Shown one piece after another: positions 55,336 through 62,247 of a stretch of DNA of 64,000 nt (position 1 is its first letter; each line of letters opens with the position of its first letter). The notes beneath the pieces are model-generated. The model was not told the origin of the DNA. It saw only the letters and a list, made by a program, of their open reading frames with translations, and did not search any database. The position numbers and the translations under genes are program-made. Source of the DNA: an uncultured Oscillospiraceae bacterium (lineage in GTDB: Bacteria; Bacillota; Clostridia; Oscillospirales; Oscillospiraceae); assembly GCA_934636865.1 (NCBI GenBank), contig CAKUBI010000001.1, positions 62,001 to 126,000 of the forward strand. Direction: 5' to 3'.

Positions 55336-55746
55336 ATGGTCAGACTCATCATGGGTGAAAAGGGCACCGGTAAGACCAAGAAGCTGATCGAAATGATCAA
55401 CGCCACTGCGCAGGAGGATAACGGCAGCGTCGTCTGCGTGGAAGCAAAGTCTACCATGACCTTTGACCTGCACTATCACGTTCGTCTGATCTCTGCCTAC
55501 GAATATGACCTGTCCAACTACGAGGCCCTGCGCGGCTTCCTGTTCGGTCTGTACGCCGGCAATTACGATATTTCCCATATCTTTATCGACAACCTCTTCA
55601 AGATCACCGGCGGTGAGTGCAACCAGGCGGCTGACGACTTCCTCAACGAGCTGGAGCGCTTCAGCAACGCCACGGGCGTCAAGTTCACCATCTCCGTCTC
55701 CGGCGATCCCGCCCTCGCCACCGACGGCATGCAGAAGTATCTGTAA
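55336..55746 (+). CDS. Small P-loop NTPase-like protein, unknown function
   Basis: The 136-residue protein begins MVRLIMGEKGTGKTKKLIEM, a Walker A loop, has a Walker B-like SHIFIDNLFK near residue 92 and a C-terminal SVSGDPA sensor-like strand. It looks like a minimal RecA-type fold without the rest of a helicase or PilT motor, though such proteins are often labelled PilT-like. AAAGGAG precedes the ATG at 55336. It is monocistronic between its own promoter and a strong terminator. Confidence 0.75.
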   Translation: MVRLIMGEKGTGKTKKLIEMINATAQEDNGSVVCVEAKSTMTFDLHYHVRLISAYEYDLSNYEALRGFLFGLYAGNYDISHIFIDNLFKITGGECNQAADDFLNELERFSNATGVKFTISVSGDPALATDGMQKYL

Positions 55747-55750
55747 TTGG

Positions 55751-55816
55751 TTGTCCTTTCGGGACAAACACGAAGAAAAAGGGGACCTTCTCTCACGTGA
55801 GAGAAGGTCCCCTTTT
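55751..55816 (+). terminator. Tandem terminator hairpins
   Basis: TTGTCC/GGACAA (55751-55767) is followed by a perfect 40-bp palindrome at 55777-55816 centred on CACGTG and ending in TTTT. Confidence 0.85.
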
Positions 55817-55878
55817 GATCCCCTAAGAGAACGGCAGGGGCGTTTCGATCCCGCCCCTGCACCCCCAACGACCAAAAG

Positions 55879-55902
55879 GGAGGGGCTTTGCCCCTCCTTT
55901 TT
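55879..55902. terminator. Second terminator before the module 2 pair
   Basis: GGAGGGGC and GCCCCTCC pair around TTT, followed by TTTTT on the plus strand. Confidence 0.7.
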
Positions 55903-55931
55903 GGATTATCCTCCCCCGGTGCGCGGACGGC

Positions 55932-55955
55932 GCGGCATTGCCTTCGGCTCGCCGC
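55932..55955 (-). repeat. REP-like repeat, copy 1 (inverted)
   Basis: The minus strand matches the 24-bp units at 56771 and 56805 (GCGGCGAGC...CAATGCCGC) with a two-base insertion. Confidence 0.5.
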
Positions 55956-55971
55956 GGTTTAGGCGGGTGCG

Positions 55972-56124
55972 TTAATCTTCGGAGTTGATGTAAATTTCTT
56001 CGGCTTTCTGCTGGGCGGCGATGAGGATGTCTCTTGCATCGCCGTAGTTTTGGGCGTCGATTTTTTCCAGTGCTTCTGTCATGGCGTTGAACAACAGGTG
56101 GTAGATTTTCTTGTAATCGACCAT
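55972..56124 (-). CDS. Conserved 50-residue acidic protein (module 2 copy)
   Basis: The 50-residue product has the same length as the one at 4175 and about 70 percent identity by eye: MVDYK start, LFNAMT, QNYG, LIAAQQKAE and the SED end are shared. AAGGAGG lies eight bases before the start codon. It is divergent from the XRE gene at 56228, with dyads between them. Codon third positions are less GC-rich than in neighbouring genes, suggesting a more recent arrival than the module 1 copy. Function unknown. Confidence 0.75.
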   Translation of the reverse strand: MVDYKKIYHLLFNAMTEALEKIDAQNYGDARDILIAAQQKAEEIYINSED

Positions 56125-56138
56125 TTGTGATTCCTCCT

Positions 56139-56174
56139 TAACCCTTTGCGGTTATTTTAACTCAAAAGAGTTAA
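56139..56174. promoter_or_regulatory. Dyad operators of module 2
   Basis: A perfect dyad TTAACTC-AAAA-GAGTTAA at 56157-56174 and a second TAACC-N6-GGTTA at 56139-56154 lie between the divergent genes. The half-site differs from module 1, so each regulator probably has its own operator. Confidence 0.6.
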
Positions 56175-56227
56175 TCTTTTCAAGAGAAAATCAGTATTCT
56201 TTATGAAAAGAAAGCGGGGTGATCGTT

Positions 56228-56470
56228 ATGACCGTAGGCGAAGCGGTGCGCCGCCGAATTCTGGAGCTGTGCGGGGAGCGGGATATCACGATCAACCGCC
56301 TGAGCATCCTCAGCGGGATCACACAGTCCACGCTGAACAATATCGTCAGCGGACGGAATCATACGACCACCGTGGCAACGATCAAAAAGCTCTGCGACGG
56401 GCTCGGGATCACCGTGGATGAGTTCTTCTGCCCGGAATGGTTTCACGAACTGGAGCAGGAGATCAAATAA
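56228..56470 (+). CDS. Small XRE-family HTH regulator (module 2)
   Basis: The 80-residue protein is a single Cro/CI-type helix-turn-helix (TINRLSILSGITQSTLNNIV, then TIKKLCDGLGITVDEFF). It resembles the SinR/HipB-like small regulators and differs clearly from the module 1 protein. The ATG at 56228 follows AAGCGGGG by eight bases. It sits between the 50-aa gene and the toxin-like locus. Confidence 0.85.
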   Translation: MTVGEAVRRRILELCGERDITINRLSILSGITQSTLNNIVSGRNHTTTVATIKKLCDGLGITVDEFFCPEWFHELEQEIK

Positions 56471-56493
56471 AAACACCCGCTGCTTGACAGCGC

Positions 56494-56521
56494 GGGAGAA
56501 TTTGCTATAATAAACATAGAA
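56494..56521 (+). promoter_or_regulatory. Consensus promoter for antisense RNA
   Basis: TTGACA, 16 bp, TATAAT. No plus-strand gene follows; the transcript would run against the 27-aa ORF. Confidence 0.7.
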
Positions 56522-56612
56522 AGGGCGCTGCGACAAGCGGTCAGCCCTTGGTTAAGTGAAGAATTTCAAATGAAACCGTCACCGGCCAGGGTGGCGGTTT
56601 TCACCTTTTATA
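56522..56612 (+). ncRNA. Probable antitoxin RNA of a type I-like locus
   Basis: A transcript from the 56494 promoter would begin near 56522, form an AAGGGC/GCCCTT hairpin (56521-56549) and end after the AAACCG-CACC/GGTG-CGGTTTT stem (56575-56601) with CACCTTTTA. It is complementary to the 3' part of the 27-aa ORF and its tail. Ends are estimates; no transcript data are available. Confidence 0.5.
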
Positions 56613-56662
56613 CGGATCGTGACCACACATCCGAAGATATGTAACGTGATCGTAATAGGCAT
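56579..56662 (-). CDS. 27-residue hydrophobic/basic peptide, type I toxin-like
   Basis: The peptide starts MPITITLHIFGCVVTIRI and ends KGENRHPGR: a hydrophobic stretch followed by a basic tail, the usual plan of small membrane toxins. GAGAGGAGG lies seven bases before the ATG, a very strong ribosome site. The sequence type recurs widely in gut Firmicutes as far as I recall, which argues for a real gene. An RNA from the opposite strand overlaps its 3' end. Confidence 0.65.
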   Translation of the reverse strand: MPITITLHIFGCVVTIRIKGENRHPGR

Positions 56663-56760
56663 ATCTACCACCTCCTCTCGGAGGATGTAGCCAACCGCCT
56701 GCCGTTCGTGCAGCGCCCTATTGTTACCGTATCATAAATTCCGACAGATTGCAACATCTG
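56663..56760 (-). promoter_or_regulatory. Leader and likely promoter of the 27-aa ORF
   Basis: Minus strand TTGCAA (56750 area) with GATACG or TACGGT at 16-17 bp gives a weak promoter. The leader holds AGGGCGCTGC (56723-56732 region), the same sequence that begins the antisense RNA, and a CTCCGAGAGGAGG hairpin that can mask the ribosome site. Confidence 0.4.
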
Positions 56761-56770
56761 TTTCATCTGA

Positions 56771-56794
56771 CGGCGGCGAGCGAAGCAATGCCGC
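56771..56794 (+). repeat. REP-like repeat, copy 2
   Basis: CGGCGGCGAGCGAAGCAATG plus CCGC; one mismatch to the copy 34 bp further on. Its ends (GGCGGC and GCCGC) are complementary. Confidence 0.55.
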
Positions 56795-56804
56795 AATCCC
56801 CCAA

Positions 56805-56828
56805 CGGCGGCGAGCGCAGCAATGCCGC
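56805..56828 (+). repeat. REP-like repeat, copy 3
   Basis: The same 24-bp unit with A to C at position 13, extending into GCCGCC so that it can close as a hairpin. Confidence 0.55.
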
Positions 56829-56892
56829 CGCCAAGCGCTGCACTCCCCTCCGCGCAAAGCGCGGAAAAATAATCTTCTCCTTGCAAGGGGGC

Positions 56893-56922
56893 ACAAAAAA
56901 AGAGCCATCCTCACGGATGACT
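56893..56922 (-). terminator. Terminator of rpsT
   Basis: AGAGCCATCC and GGATGACTCT pair (one mismatch) around TCAC, with a T7 run on the minus strand. Confidence 0.8.
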
Positions 56923-56938
56923 CTCATTTTTTGCTCGA

Positions 56939-57202
56939 TTAGCCAATGCTGTTGAGCTTCAGGGTCAGCGCGCTCTTCTTGTGCGCGGCGTTATTCTTGT
57001 GCAGAATACCCTTGGCAGCAGCCTTATCGACAGTCTTCACTGCGACCTTGTAAGCGCTCTCGGCCTCGGTGCGATTGCCTTCAGCGGCAGCCGCCTCGAA
57101 CTTCTTGAGTGCGGTCTTCAGTGCGGACTTGTCGGCCTTGTTGCGCTCGTTACGCACGCCGGACACGAGAACGCGCTTCTTAGCAGACTTAATATTCGGC
57201 AA
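56939..57202 (-). CDS. rpsT: 30S ribosomal protein S20
   Basis: The 87-residue basic helical protein starts PNIKSAKKRV after the initiator and has KGILHKNNAAHKKSALTLKL at the end, both S20 marks. The TTG at 57202 is chosen because AGGAGG lies seven bases upstream and S20 proteins start MPNIKSAKKR; the GTG at 57211 would touch the ribosome site. Non-ATG starts of rpsT are known to lower or autoregulate its translation. Confidence 0.95.
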   Translation of the reverse strand: MPNIKSAKKRVLVSGVRNERNKADKSALKTALKKFEAAAAEGNRTEAESAYKVAVKTVDKAAAKGILHKNNAAHKKSALTLKLNSIG

Positions 57203-57323
57203 ACCAAACACCTCCTCCGGTTGGAATTCGCTCCGGCAGACAAAAAATCCACCGTGCAGAATGGTATTTTAGCAAAGAATGCAAGAAATTGCAAGCATTT
57301 TTTCGCATTTTTTTGATTTTTTT

Positions 57324-57352
57324 GAATGACACAAAACTTTGTGGCCAAAATA
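57324..57352 (+). promoter_or_regulatory. SigG-like promoter of gpr
   Basis: GAATG, 17 bp, CAAAATA resembles the forespore SigG pattern (gHATR, 17-18 bp, cATwMTA) with one -10 mismatch. It lies 40 bp before gpr. Confidence 0.45.
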
Positions 57353-57392
57353 AGCGCAGAAAACAAGATTTAGTGAGAGGAGACGGTGCAAA

Positions 57393-58277
57393 ATGCTCAT
57401 CCGGCGCACGGACCTTGCCATGGAGGCGCACGAGCTGTGGCGCGGCGGGGAGAAGAAAAAGCTCCGCGGCGTGGACCACCGGACGGTATTCCGCCGCGGC
57501 TGCCGCGTGACAAGCGTGGCGGTGACGGACGATCAGGCGGCGCACGCGCTGGGAAAGCCGGTCGGAAACTATATCACGCTCGACCTCGCGCCGCTGCTGA
57601 GAGACGCGGAATCGCCCGTGGAGCGCGCGTCGCGCGCGGTGGGCGCGGAGCTGAGAGCGCTCATGGGTGAAAACGTGAAAAGCGTGCTCGTTGCCGGGCT
57701 CGGCAACGCCGCGATGACGCCCGACGCCATCGGGCCGCTCGCGTCGGAGCACGTGCTCGCCACGCGGCATCTGGGCGAGGTGCCGGACTTCTCGGTGCTC
57801 ACGGCCGTCAGCGTGCTCACGCCGGGCGTGCTGGGACGCACGGGCATCGAAGCGCTTGAGATCGTGCGCGGCGCGGCGCGCGCCGTCCAGCCCGACGCGG
57901 TCATCGTCATCGACGCGCTGGCTGCGCGCTCGCTTACGCGCCTGTGCACGAGCGTACAGCTCTCGGATACGGGCATCGTGCCGGGCAGCGGCGTGGGCAA
58001 CCACCGCTGCGCGCTGGACGAAAAGACGGTCGGCGTGCCGGTCTACTCGATCGGCGTGCCCACCGTGGTGGACGCGGCCACGCTCACGCTCGACGTGCTT
58101 GAGGAGGCCGGGCGCCAAAGCGTCGATCCCGCCGCCCTGCGCGGCCACGAGACCGTCATGGTTACCACGCGCGATATCGACGCGCAGGTGCAGCTGCTCG
58201 CGCGCATCATCGGCTACGGCATCGACCTTGCGCTCCAGCCGCTCTCGTTCGCCGATCTGAGCGCGCTGATGGGCTGA
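57393..58277 (+). CDS. gpr: Germination protease Gpr
   Basis: The 294-residue A25 family protease degrades small acid-soluble spore proteins during germination. Family marks include RRTDLAMEA at the propeptide, LVAGLGNAAMTPDAIGP, TPGVLGRTGIEA, VIVIDALAARS and TDTGIVPGSGVGNHR-like SDTGIVPGSGVGNHR. Length is slightly short but complete. It marks the organism as a spore former or a recent descendant. AGAGGAG precedes the ATG. Confidence 0.95.
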   Translation: MLIRRTDLAMEAHELWRGGEKKKLRGVDHRTVFRRGCRVTSVAVTDDQAAHALGKPVGNYITLDLAPLLRDAESPVERASRAVGAELRALMGENVKSVLVAGLGNAAMTPDAIGPLASEHVLATRHLGEVPDFSVLTAVSVLTPGVLGRTGIEALEIVRGAARAVQPDAVIVIDALAARSLTRLCTSVQLSDTGIVPGSGVGNHRCALDEKTVGVPVYSIGVPTVVDAATLTLDVLEEAGRQSVDPAALRGHETVMVTTRDIDAQVQLLARIIGYGIDLALQPLSFADLSALMG

Positions 58278-58422
58278 AACGCCATGATTTTCCACAGCTA
58301 TTCATAATTTGTTTACAAGCGATTCAAACTTTAGCCAAGATTGACTGGTATCTTAATACTTGCAAAGGGGAACTCCCCCCGATGTGATTTTCTCCCTCCT
58401 AAAAATACACACACAACACAGC

Positions 58423-58463
58423 AGAAAACCCTCGCCGGTACCGGCGAGGGTTTTCTGTTTTTC
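58423..58463. terminator. Terminator between gpr and nadE
   Basis: Perfect 34-bp palindrome (58423-58456) centred on GGTACC, then GTTTTTC on the plus strand; it serves the convergent genes. Confidence 0.8.
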
Positions 58464-58467
58464 CCGC

Positions 58468-59253
58468 TTATTTCTTGTTGGGGTTGTAGTAGTCCGTCTC
58501 CTCCGGCAGGACGATCGGCAGGCCGTTCTGATACACCGGCAGGGTCTGGAACTTGAAGCGCGAGACCTTGTGCTTGCGGTCGATCTGCTCCTTGATGGCG
58601 GGATCGACCTCGCCTCTGCGGATGTACTCGTTCACTGCATGGTAGGTGAAGCCGAGGTTGTCCTCGTCGGTCTTGCCGGTCAGGCCGTCAGACGGCGGCT
58701 TGATGAGAAAGCGCTCGGGAAGGCCCAGCTCCGCGCCCAGCGCGATGACCTCCTCGGTCGTGTACATGCCCAGCGGCGAGAACGCACCCGCGCTGTCGCC
58801 GTAGATGGTGCAGTAGCCCACCCAGTCCTCCGAGAGGTTCGAGGTGTTGATCACGATGCCGTTATCCTCGCTCTGCGCGATGGCGTACAGCGTCGCCATG
58901 CGGATGCGGGAGGGCAGGTTCACCCTCGTCTGGCGGCTCGCCTCGATGCCCACGCGCTCCATCTCGTCGAGCAGGCCCTTCGTGCCGCCCTGGATGTTGA
59001 ACGTGTAATTGCGGATGCCCAGATACTCCACAAGGCCGTTGGAATAGTTGATGTCCGGCTGCACGCCGTCGGGCATCAGCACGCCCACCACGTTCTCGCG
59101 CCCGTAGGCCGCCACGCTCAGCGCCGCGGTGACGGAGCTGTCCTTGCCGCCGGAAATGCCGATCACGGCGGTCTTGCCGCCGCAGGCCTTCATCTGCGCG
59201 CGCATCCAGTCGATAAGCCCCGCAAGCTGTTCCTTCGCATTGAATTCTGCCAT
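58468..59253 (-). CDS. nadE: NAD+ synthase (ammonia-dependent type)
   Basis: The 261-residue N-type ATP pyrophosphatase amidates nicotinate adenine dinucleotide. SGGKDSS is the PP-loop; NTSNLSEDWVGYCTIYGD and KPPSDGLTGKTDED are family blocks. There is no glutaminase domain, so ammonia is the nitrogen donor. AAGGAGC precedes the start. Confidence 0.95.
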   Translation of the reverse strand: MAEFNAKEQLAGLIDWMRAQMKACGGKTAVIGISGGKDSSVTAALSVAAYGRENVVGVLMPDGVQPDINYSNGLVEYLGIRNYTFNIQGGTKGLLDEMERVGIEASRQTRVNLPSRIRMATLYAIAQSEDNGIVINTSNLSEDWVGYCTIYGDSAGAFSPLGMYTTEEVIALGAELGLPERFLIKPPSDGLTGKTDEDNLGFTYHAVNEYIRRGEVDPAIKEQIDRKHKVSRFKFQTLPVYQNGLPIVLPEETDYYNPNKK

Positions 59254-59279
59254 AGTTTCTTGCTCCTTAAAATTACTTC

Positions 59280-59304
59280 AAAAAGATGGGAGACCCATCT
59301 TTTT
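59280..59304 (-). terminator. Terminator between rnhA side and nadE
   Basis: AAAAAGATGGG and CCCATCTTTTT pair around AGA; it lies 27 bp before nadE and would end transcripts coming from rnhA. Confidence 0.7.
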
Positions 59305-59576
59305 GAGAAGATTCTCACTCCGCTCTGTGCCTCGCCTGCGGCTCGACACTCGCTCCGCGCAAAGTATTTTTTCCCACGCGGCAGGCCGCGCGGGAGCCCT
59401 GTTTTATTGCACGTCTTGCGGCGGCGAAGTGAATTCGCCGCTCGCGCCGCCGGACTTCCGGCGAAAGGCCACGCTGTCGTTTACTTAAATTTATTCACCG
59501 TCGCGGCATTACGATTCCCGCGCCCGTTCGGGCGCGCCAATCGTGCCGCTTCCTCGAAAGCGGTTCGCCTCATCTG
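59305..59576. other. Non-coding, hairpin-rich gap between nadE and rnhA
   Basis: No convincing gene is seen. It contains several short perfect stems, for example GCGGCGAA/TTCGCCGC near 59420-59440 and GCGCCCG/CGGGCGC near 59520-59535, and segments resembling the GC-rich repeats at 56.8 kb. Confidence 0.5.
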
Positions 59577-60023
59577 TCACTGACAGCGCTTCACCGCTTT
59601 CCATTCCGCCACCGCCAGCTCGTCGCAGCGGTTGTTGTATTCGTTTTCCGCGTGGCCCTTGACCCAGTGGTAGTGCAGTTCGTGCTGCTCGATCAGCGCG
59701 AGCAGCTGCTCCCAGAGATCGACGTTCAGCGCGGGCTTTTTGTCGCTTTTGACCCAGCCGCGCTTTTTCCAGCCGTAGACCCAGCGCTTTTCGAGCGCGT
59801 CGATCACATAGCGCGAGTCGGAGTAAAGCTCCACCTCGCAGGGCTCCTTCAAAAGGCGCAGGGCCTCGATGACGGCGGTGAGCTCCATGCGGTTATTCGT
59901 CGTGCTCGCTTCGCCGCCGGAGAGCTCGCGCTCGTGCGCGCCGTATTTGAGCACCGCGCCCCAGCCGCCGGGGCCGGGATTGCCCGAGCACGCGCCGTCG
60001 GTATAGATGATGACTTTTTTCAT
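59577..60023 (-). CDS. rnhA: Ribonuclease HI
   Basis: The 148-residue enzyme removes RNA from RNA-DNA hybrids. The DEDD metal site is visible: [37 protein letters not shown] and the late [14 protein letters not shown]. The basic handle ([15 protein letters not shown]) is present, as in type HI of E. coli. It follows greA by eight bases. Confidence 0.95.
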   Translation of the reverse strand: MKKVIIYTDGACSGNPGPGGWGAVLKYGAHERELSGGEASTTNNRMELTAVIEALRLLKEPCEVELYSDSRYVIDALEKRWVYGWKKRGWVKSDKKPALNVDLWEQLLALIEQHELHYHWVKGHAENEYNNRCDELAVAEWKAVKRCQ

Positions 60024-60031
60024 GTGCTTCC

Positions 60032-60535
60032 TCAGTAAGAGCTGATCTCGAGCGAGGAATCATCCTCCCCCGGCGTGATGGAACGGATCTCGACCGTGTA
60101 CTTCATCTCCGGCGAGACGGCGATCTCGACCCGCTCGCCCGCCTTTTTCCCCAGGATGGCCTTGCCCACGGGCGATTCCTTGCTGATCAGTCCCTTGAGC
60201 GCGTTCTGCCGCAGGGTGGTCACGAGCTGGATGCTCTGCTCCTTCCCCAGCTTTTCGTTATAGAGCACCACATGGTCAAAAAGACCCACAACGCCCTCTT
60301 TTTCGCTGACCTCGATGACCTTCGCCGTCGCGATCATACGCTCCAAATAGCGGATGCGGCTCTCGTTGCGGTTTTTCTCCTGCTTGGCGACCTTGTATTC
60401 GTAGTTTTCGCTCAGATCGCCGAAGGCGCGCGCCGTCTGCACATCCTCGATGAGCTTCGGGCGCAGCTCGAGCCGCCGGTGCTCCAGCTCCGCTTTCATC
60501 TTTTCGATATCGACCTTCGTCAGTTCGTCGTACAT
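60032..60535 (-). CDS. greA: Transcription elongation factor GreA/GreB family
   Basis: The 167-residue protein has the N-terminal coiled coil that enters the polymerase channel ([27 protein letters not shown], with the acidic DLSEN tip) and the FKBP-like C-terminal domain ([22 protein letters not shown]). It helps stalled polymerase cleave backtracked RNA. Confidence 0.93.
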   Translation of the reverse strand: MYDELTKVDIEKMKAELEHRRLELRPKLIEDVQTARAFGDLSENYEYKVAKQEKNRNESRIRYLERMIATAKVIEVSEKEGVVGLFDHVVLYNEKLGKEQSIQLVTTLRQNALKGLISKESPVGKAILGKKAGERVEIAVSPEMKYTVEIRSITPGEDDSSLEISSY

Positions 60536-60564
60536 TTCCGTTCGCTTCCTTTTTGTCTGCTGCC

Positions 60565-61110
60565 TTAGTCCTCGCGCAGCGCGTGCGCCTTTTTGATGCG
60601 CCGGACGCGCTGCTGGTATTCCTCGCGGTCCAGAATGCCCGCGTCATAGAGTATCTTCACGTTTTCAAGCCGCTCCTCGCAGCTGTCCATGTGGATGGAG
60701 TGGACCTCGCTTCGGTCGGCCTGCTTTCTGCGCGCGAGCTCCCAGCGCCTTTCGCTGCTCTCGCGCTCGTCCGCATTGCGCTGCTCCTGCGCGGCCCTGA
60801 TCTTCTGCGCCGCCGCGCGCGGCGCCATTTTAAGGTCCTCAAAGCCCCTGCGCAGGTCCTGCGCGCTCAGCGACCTCTTGTCCTCGCGCGCCGCGTCCAG
60901 CTCATCCAGCGCGCGGTTGATGCTTTTCATCGCCCCGCCGGCACTCATGGAGCCGGTCAGCGCGTCCGCGGCGGTCCGGGGCGTTTTTTCCTCCTGCACA
61001 GGCGTATCCGGCAGGTCCGGGAGGCCCGTCCCGTCCTTCTCTTCTTCGTTTGCCGCAAGCTGCTTGATGATCAGGATTGCGACAAAAATGATGATTCCAA
61101 AAACTTCCAT
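60565..61110 (-). CDS. Membrane-anchored protein with SHOCT-like C-terminus (1 of 3)
   Basis: The 181-residue protein has one N-terminal membrane helix (VFGIIIFVAILIIKQL), a long charged helical middle and the C-terminal motif LENVKILYDAGILDREEYQQR, the SHOCT pattern (short C-terminal helical pair). AAAGGAG precedes the ATG at 61110; the frame further upstream overlaps the next gene. It and its two neighbours share only this tail. Confidence 0.7.
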   Translation of the reverse strand: MEVFGIIIFVAILIIKQLAANEEEKDGTGLPDLPDTPVQEEKTPRTAADALTGSMSAGGAMKSINRALDELDAAREDKRSLSAQDLRRGFEDLKMAPRAAAQKIRAAQEQRNADERESSERRWELARRKQADRSEVHSIHMDSCEERLENVKILYDAGILDREEYQQRVRRIKKAHALRED

Positions 61111-61126
61111 CTGCCGCGCTCCTTTC

Positions 61127-61501
61127 TCACAGCCGGTCCAGAATGTCCTTCCGCTTCTGCTGGTACTCCTCCTCGCTGATGAGCCCGCGGTCGTAGAGGG
61201 ACTGCGCCTCCTTGAGCCGCGCCTCCGTGTCGGAGGGCGCGCGCTTGCCGCCCTCGTCCGTTTCATCGACGATCTCGTAGCCGCTGTTGTACTTCACGAT
61301 GCCCGCGGCCATCAGAAAATTATAGATGCCAATGCCGAAAGCCGCCAGAGACCAGATGATCTGGAACGCCATAAACTCACTGCCGAAGCCATACATCATA
61401 TCCTGCATGGCGACAAGTCCGAACACGCCCATCGCACACGCGATGATGCCCGTCAGAATGCTTGCGCCCTTGCTGGGCTTGTAACGAATGTTTCTTCTCA
61501 T
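61127..61501 (-). CDS. Two-span membrane protein with SHOCT tail (2 of 3)
   Basis: The 124-residue protein has two to three hydrophobic helices (ILTGIIACAMGVFGLVAM, FQIIWSLAAFGIGIYNFLMAAG) and ends LKEAQSLYDRGLISEEEYQQKRKDIL, a SHOCT motif. It lies 16 bp before SHOCT protein 1 and 12 bp after protein 3, so the three are one unit. Confidence 0.72.
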   Translation of the reverse strand: MRRNIRYKPSKGASILTGIIACAMGVFGLVAMQDMMYGFGSEFMAFQIIWSLAAFGIGIYNFLMAAGIVKYNSGYEIVDETDEGGKRAPSDTEARLKEAQSLYDRGLISEEEYQQKRKDILDRL

Positions 61502-61513
61502 GGGATGTCCTCC

Positions 61514-62098
61514 TTACAGCTTTTTTCTGCGCGCGTCATACTCTTCCCGGCTCAAAATACCGGCCTCGTAGAGGTTTTTGAGATTTTCGAGCCGGTCGGT
61601 CTTACTGTCCGTCTCCGCGCTCTGCGGCGCGGGGTTTTCCACAGGCTGCTGAAAAGTCTCCGCCGCTTCTGTCTCTTTGGACGGTGCTTCCGCGCAGATC
61701 GTTCCCGCTTCTTTCTTCTTTTTCCACGGAAGCGCCGCGCGGACATAGCACGCCGCGCCGCCAAGGGCAAAGACGATGGCGGCCCCGCGCGCGAATTTCT
61801 CCTGCGCAAGCTGCTGCTCGTACTGGCTCTCGAGCATTTCCTGATACGAGCGGTTGATTTCCTCATTGCCGAAGTCAAAGCCGCTCACGTCGAAGATGAT
61901 GACGTTCGGGTCGTTCGCGGTCTCCCACTCCTCGATCTGCGGACTGATCAGCACCAGCGCGATCACCAACAGGACCGTGCCGAGCACGACCATGCCGGGC
62001 CGGGTGTTGATGGCGGCCAGAAGCTCCCGGTTGTTCCTGCGCTTTCGTTCTTCCCCGCGCTCCATCGTGTCGCCCAGCAACCTTAAAATATCTGCCAC
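61514..62098 (-). CDS. Membrane protein with SHOCT tail (3 of 3)
   Basis: The 194-residue protein has two membrane helices (MVVLGTVLLVIALVLI and GAAIVFALGGAACYVRAAL), an extracytoplasmic-looking loop with NDPNVIIFDVSGFDFGNEEIN, a polar linker and the end LENLKNLYEAGILSREEYDARRKKL. SHOCT tails are thought to mediate oligomer or membrane-protein contacts; no activity is known. Confidence 0.72.
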   Translation of the reverse strand: MADILRLLGDTMERGEERKRRNNRELLAAINTRPGMVVLGTVLLVIALVLISPQIEEWETANDPNVIIFDVSGFDFGNEEINRSYQEMLESQYEQQLAQEKFARGAAIVFALGGAACYVRAALPWKKKKEAGTICAEAPSKETEAAETFQQPVENPAPQSAETDSKTDRLENLKNLYEAGILSREEYDARRKKL

Positions 62099-62165
62099 TT
62101 CCGTTCCCTCCTCTTTTTTCTCTCTATTTTAGTGAAAAGAGGATCTTCTTTCCAGCAAGCTGGGG

Positions 62166-62233
62166 GTTACATCGCTGCTTTGGCGTGCAACTTTGATGTT
62201 ACATCGCTACTGCGCGGTCCTATGCAATAGGAC
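62166..62233. repeat. Direct repeat and small hairpin after gyrA
   Basis: GTTACATCGCT is repeated at 62166 and 62198, followed by a GTCCTA/TAGGAC hairpin at 62217-62233. The hairpin lies 15 bases after gyrA but has no U-run. Confidence 0.35.
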
Positions 62234-62247
62234 ATCTCTTCGAGGCC

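Noticed and set aside
55777..55816. CACGTG-centred palindrome as another parS
   Set aside because: The flanks do not match parS (TCTCACGTGAGA), and the 40-bp perfect palindrome with a T-run is a terminator.
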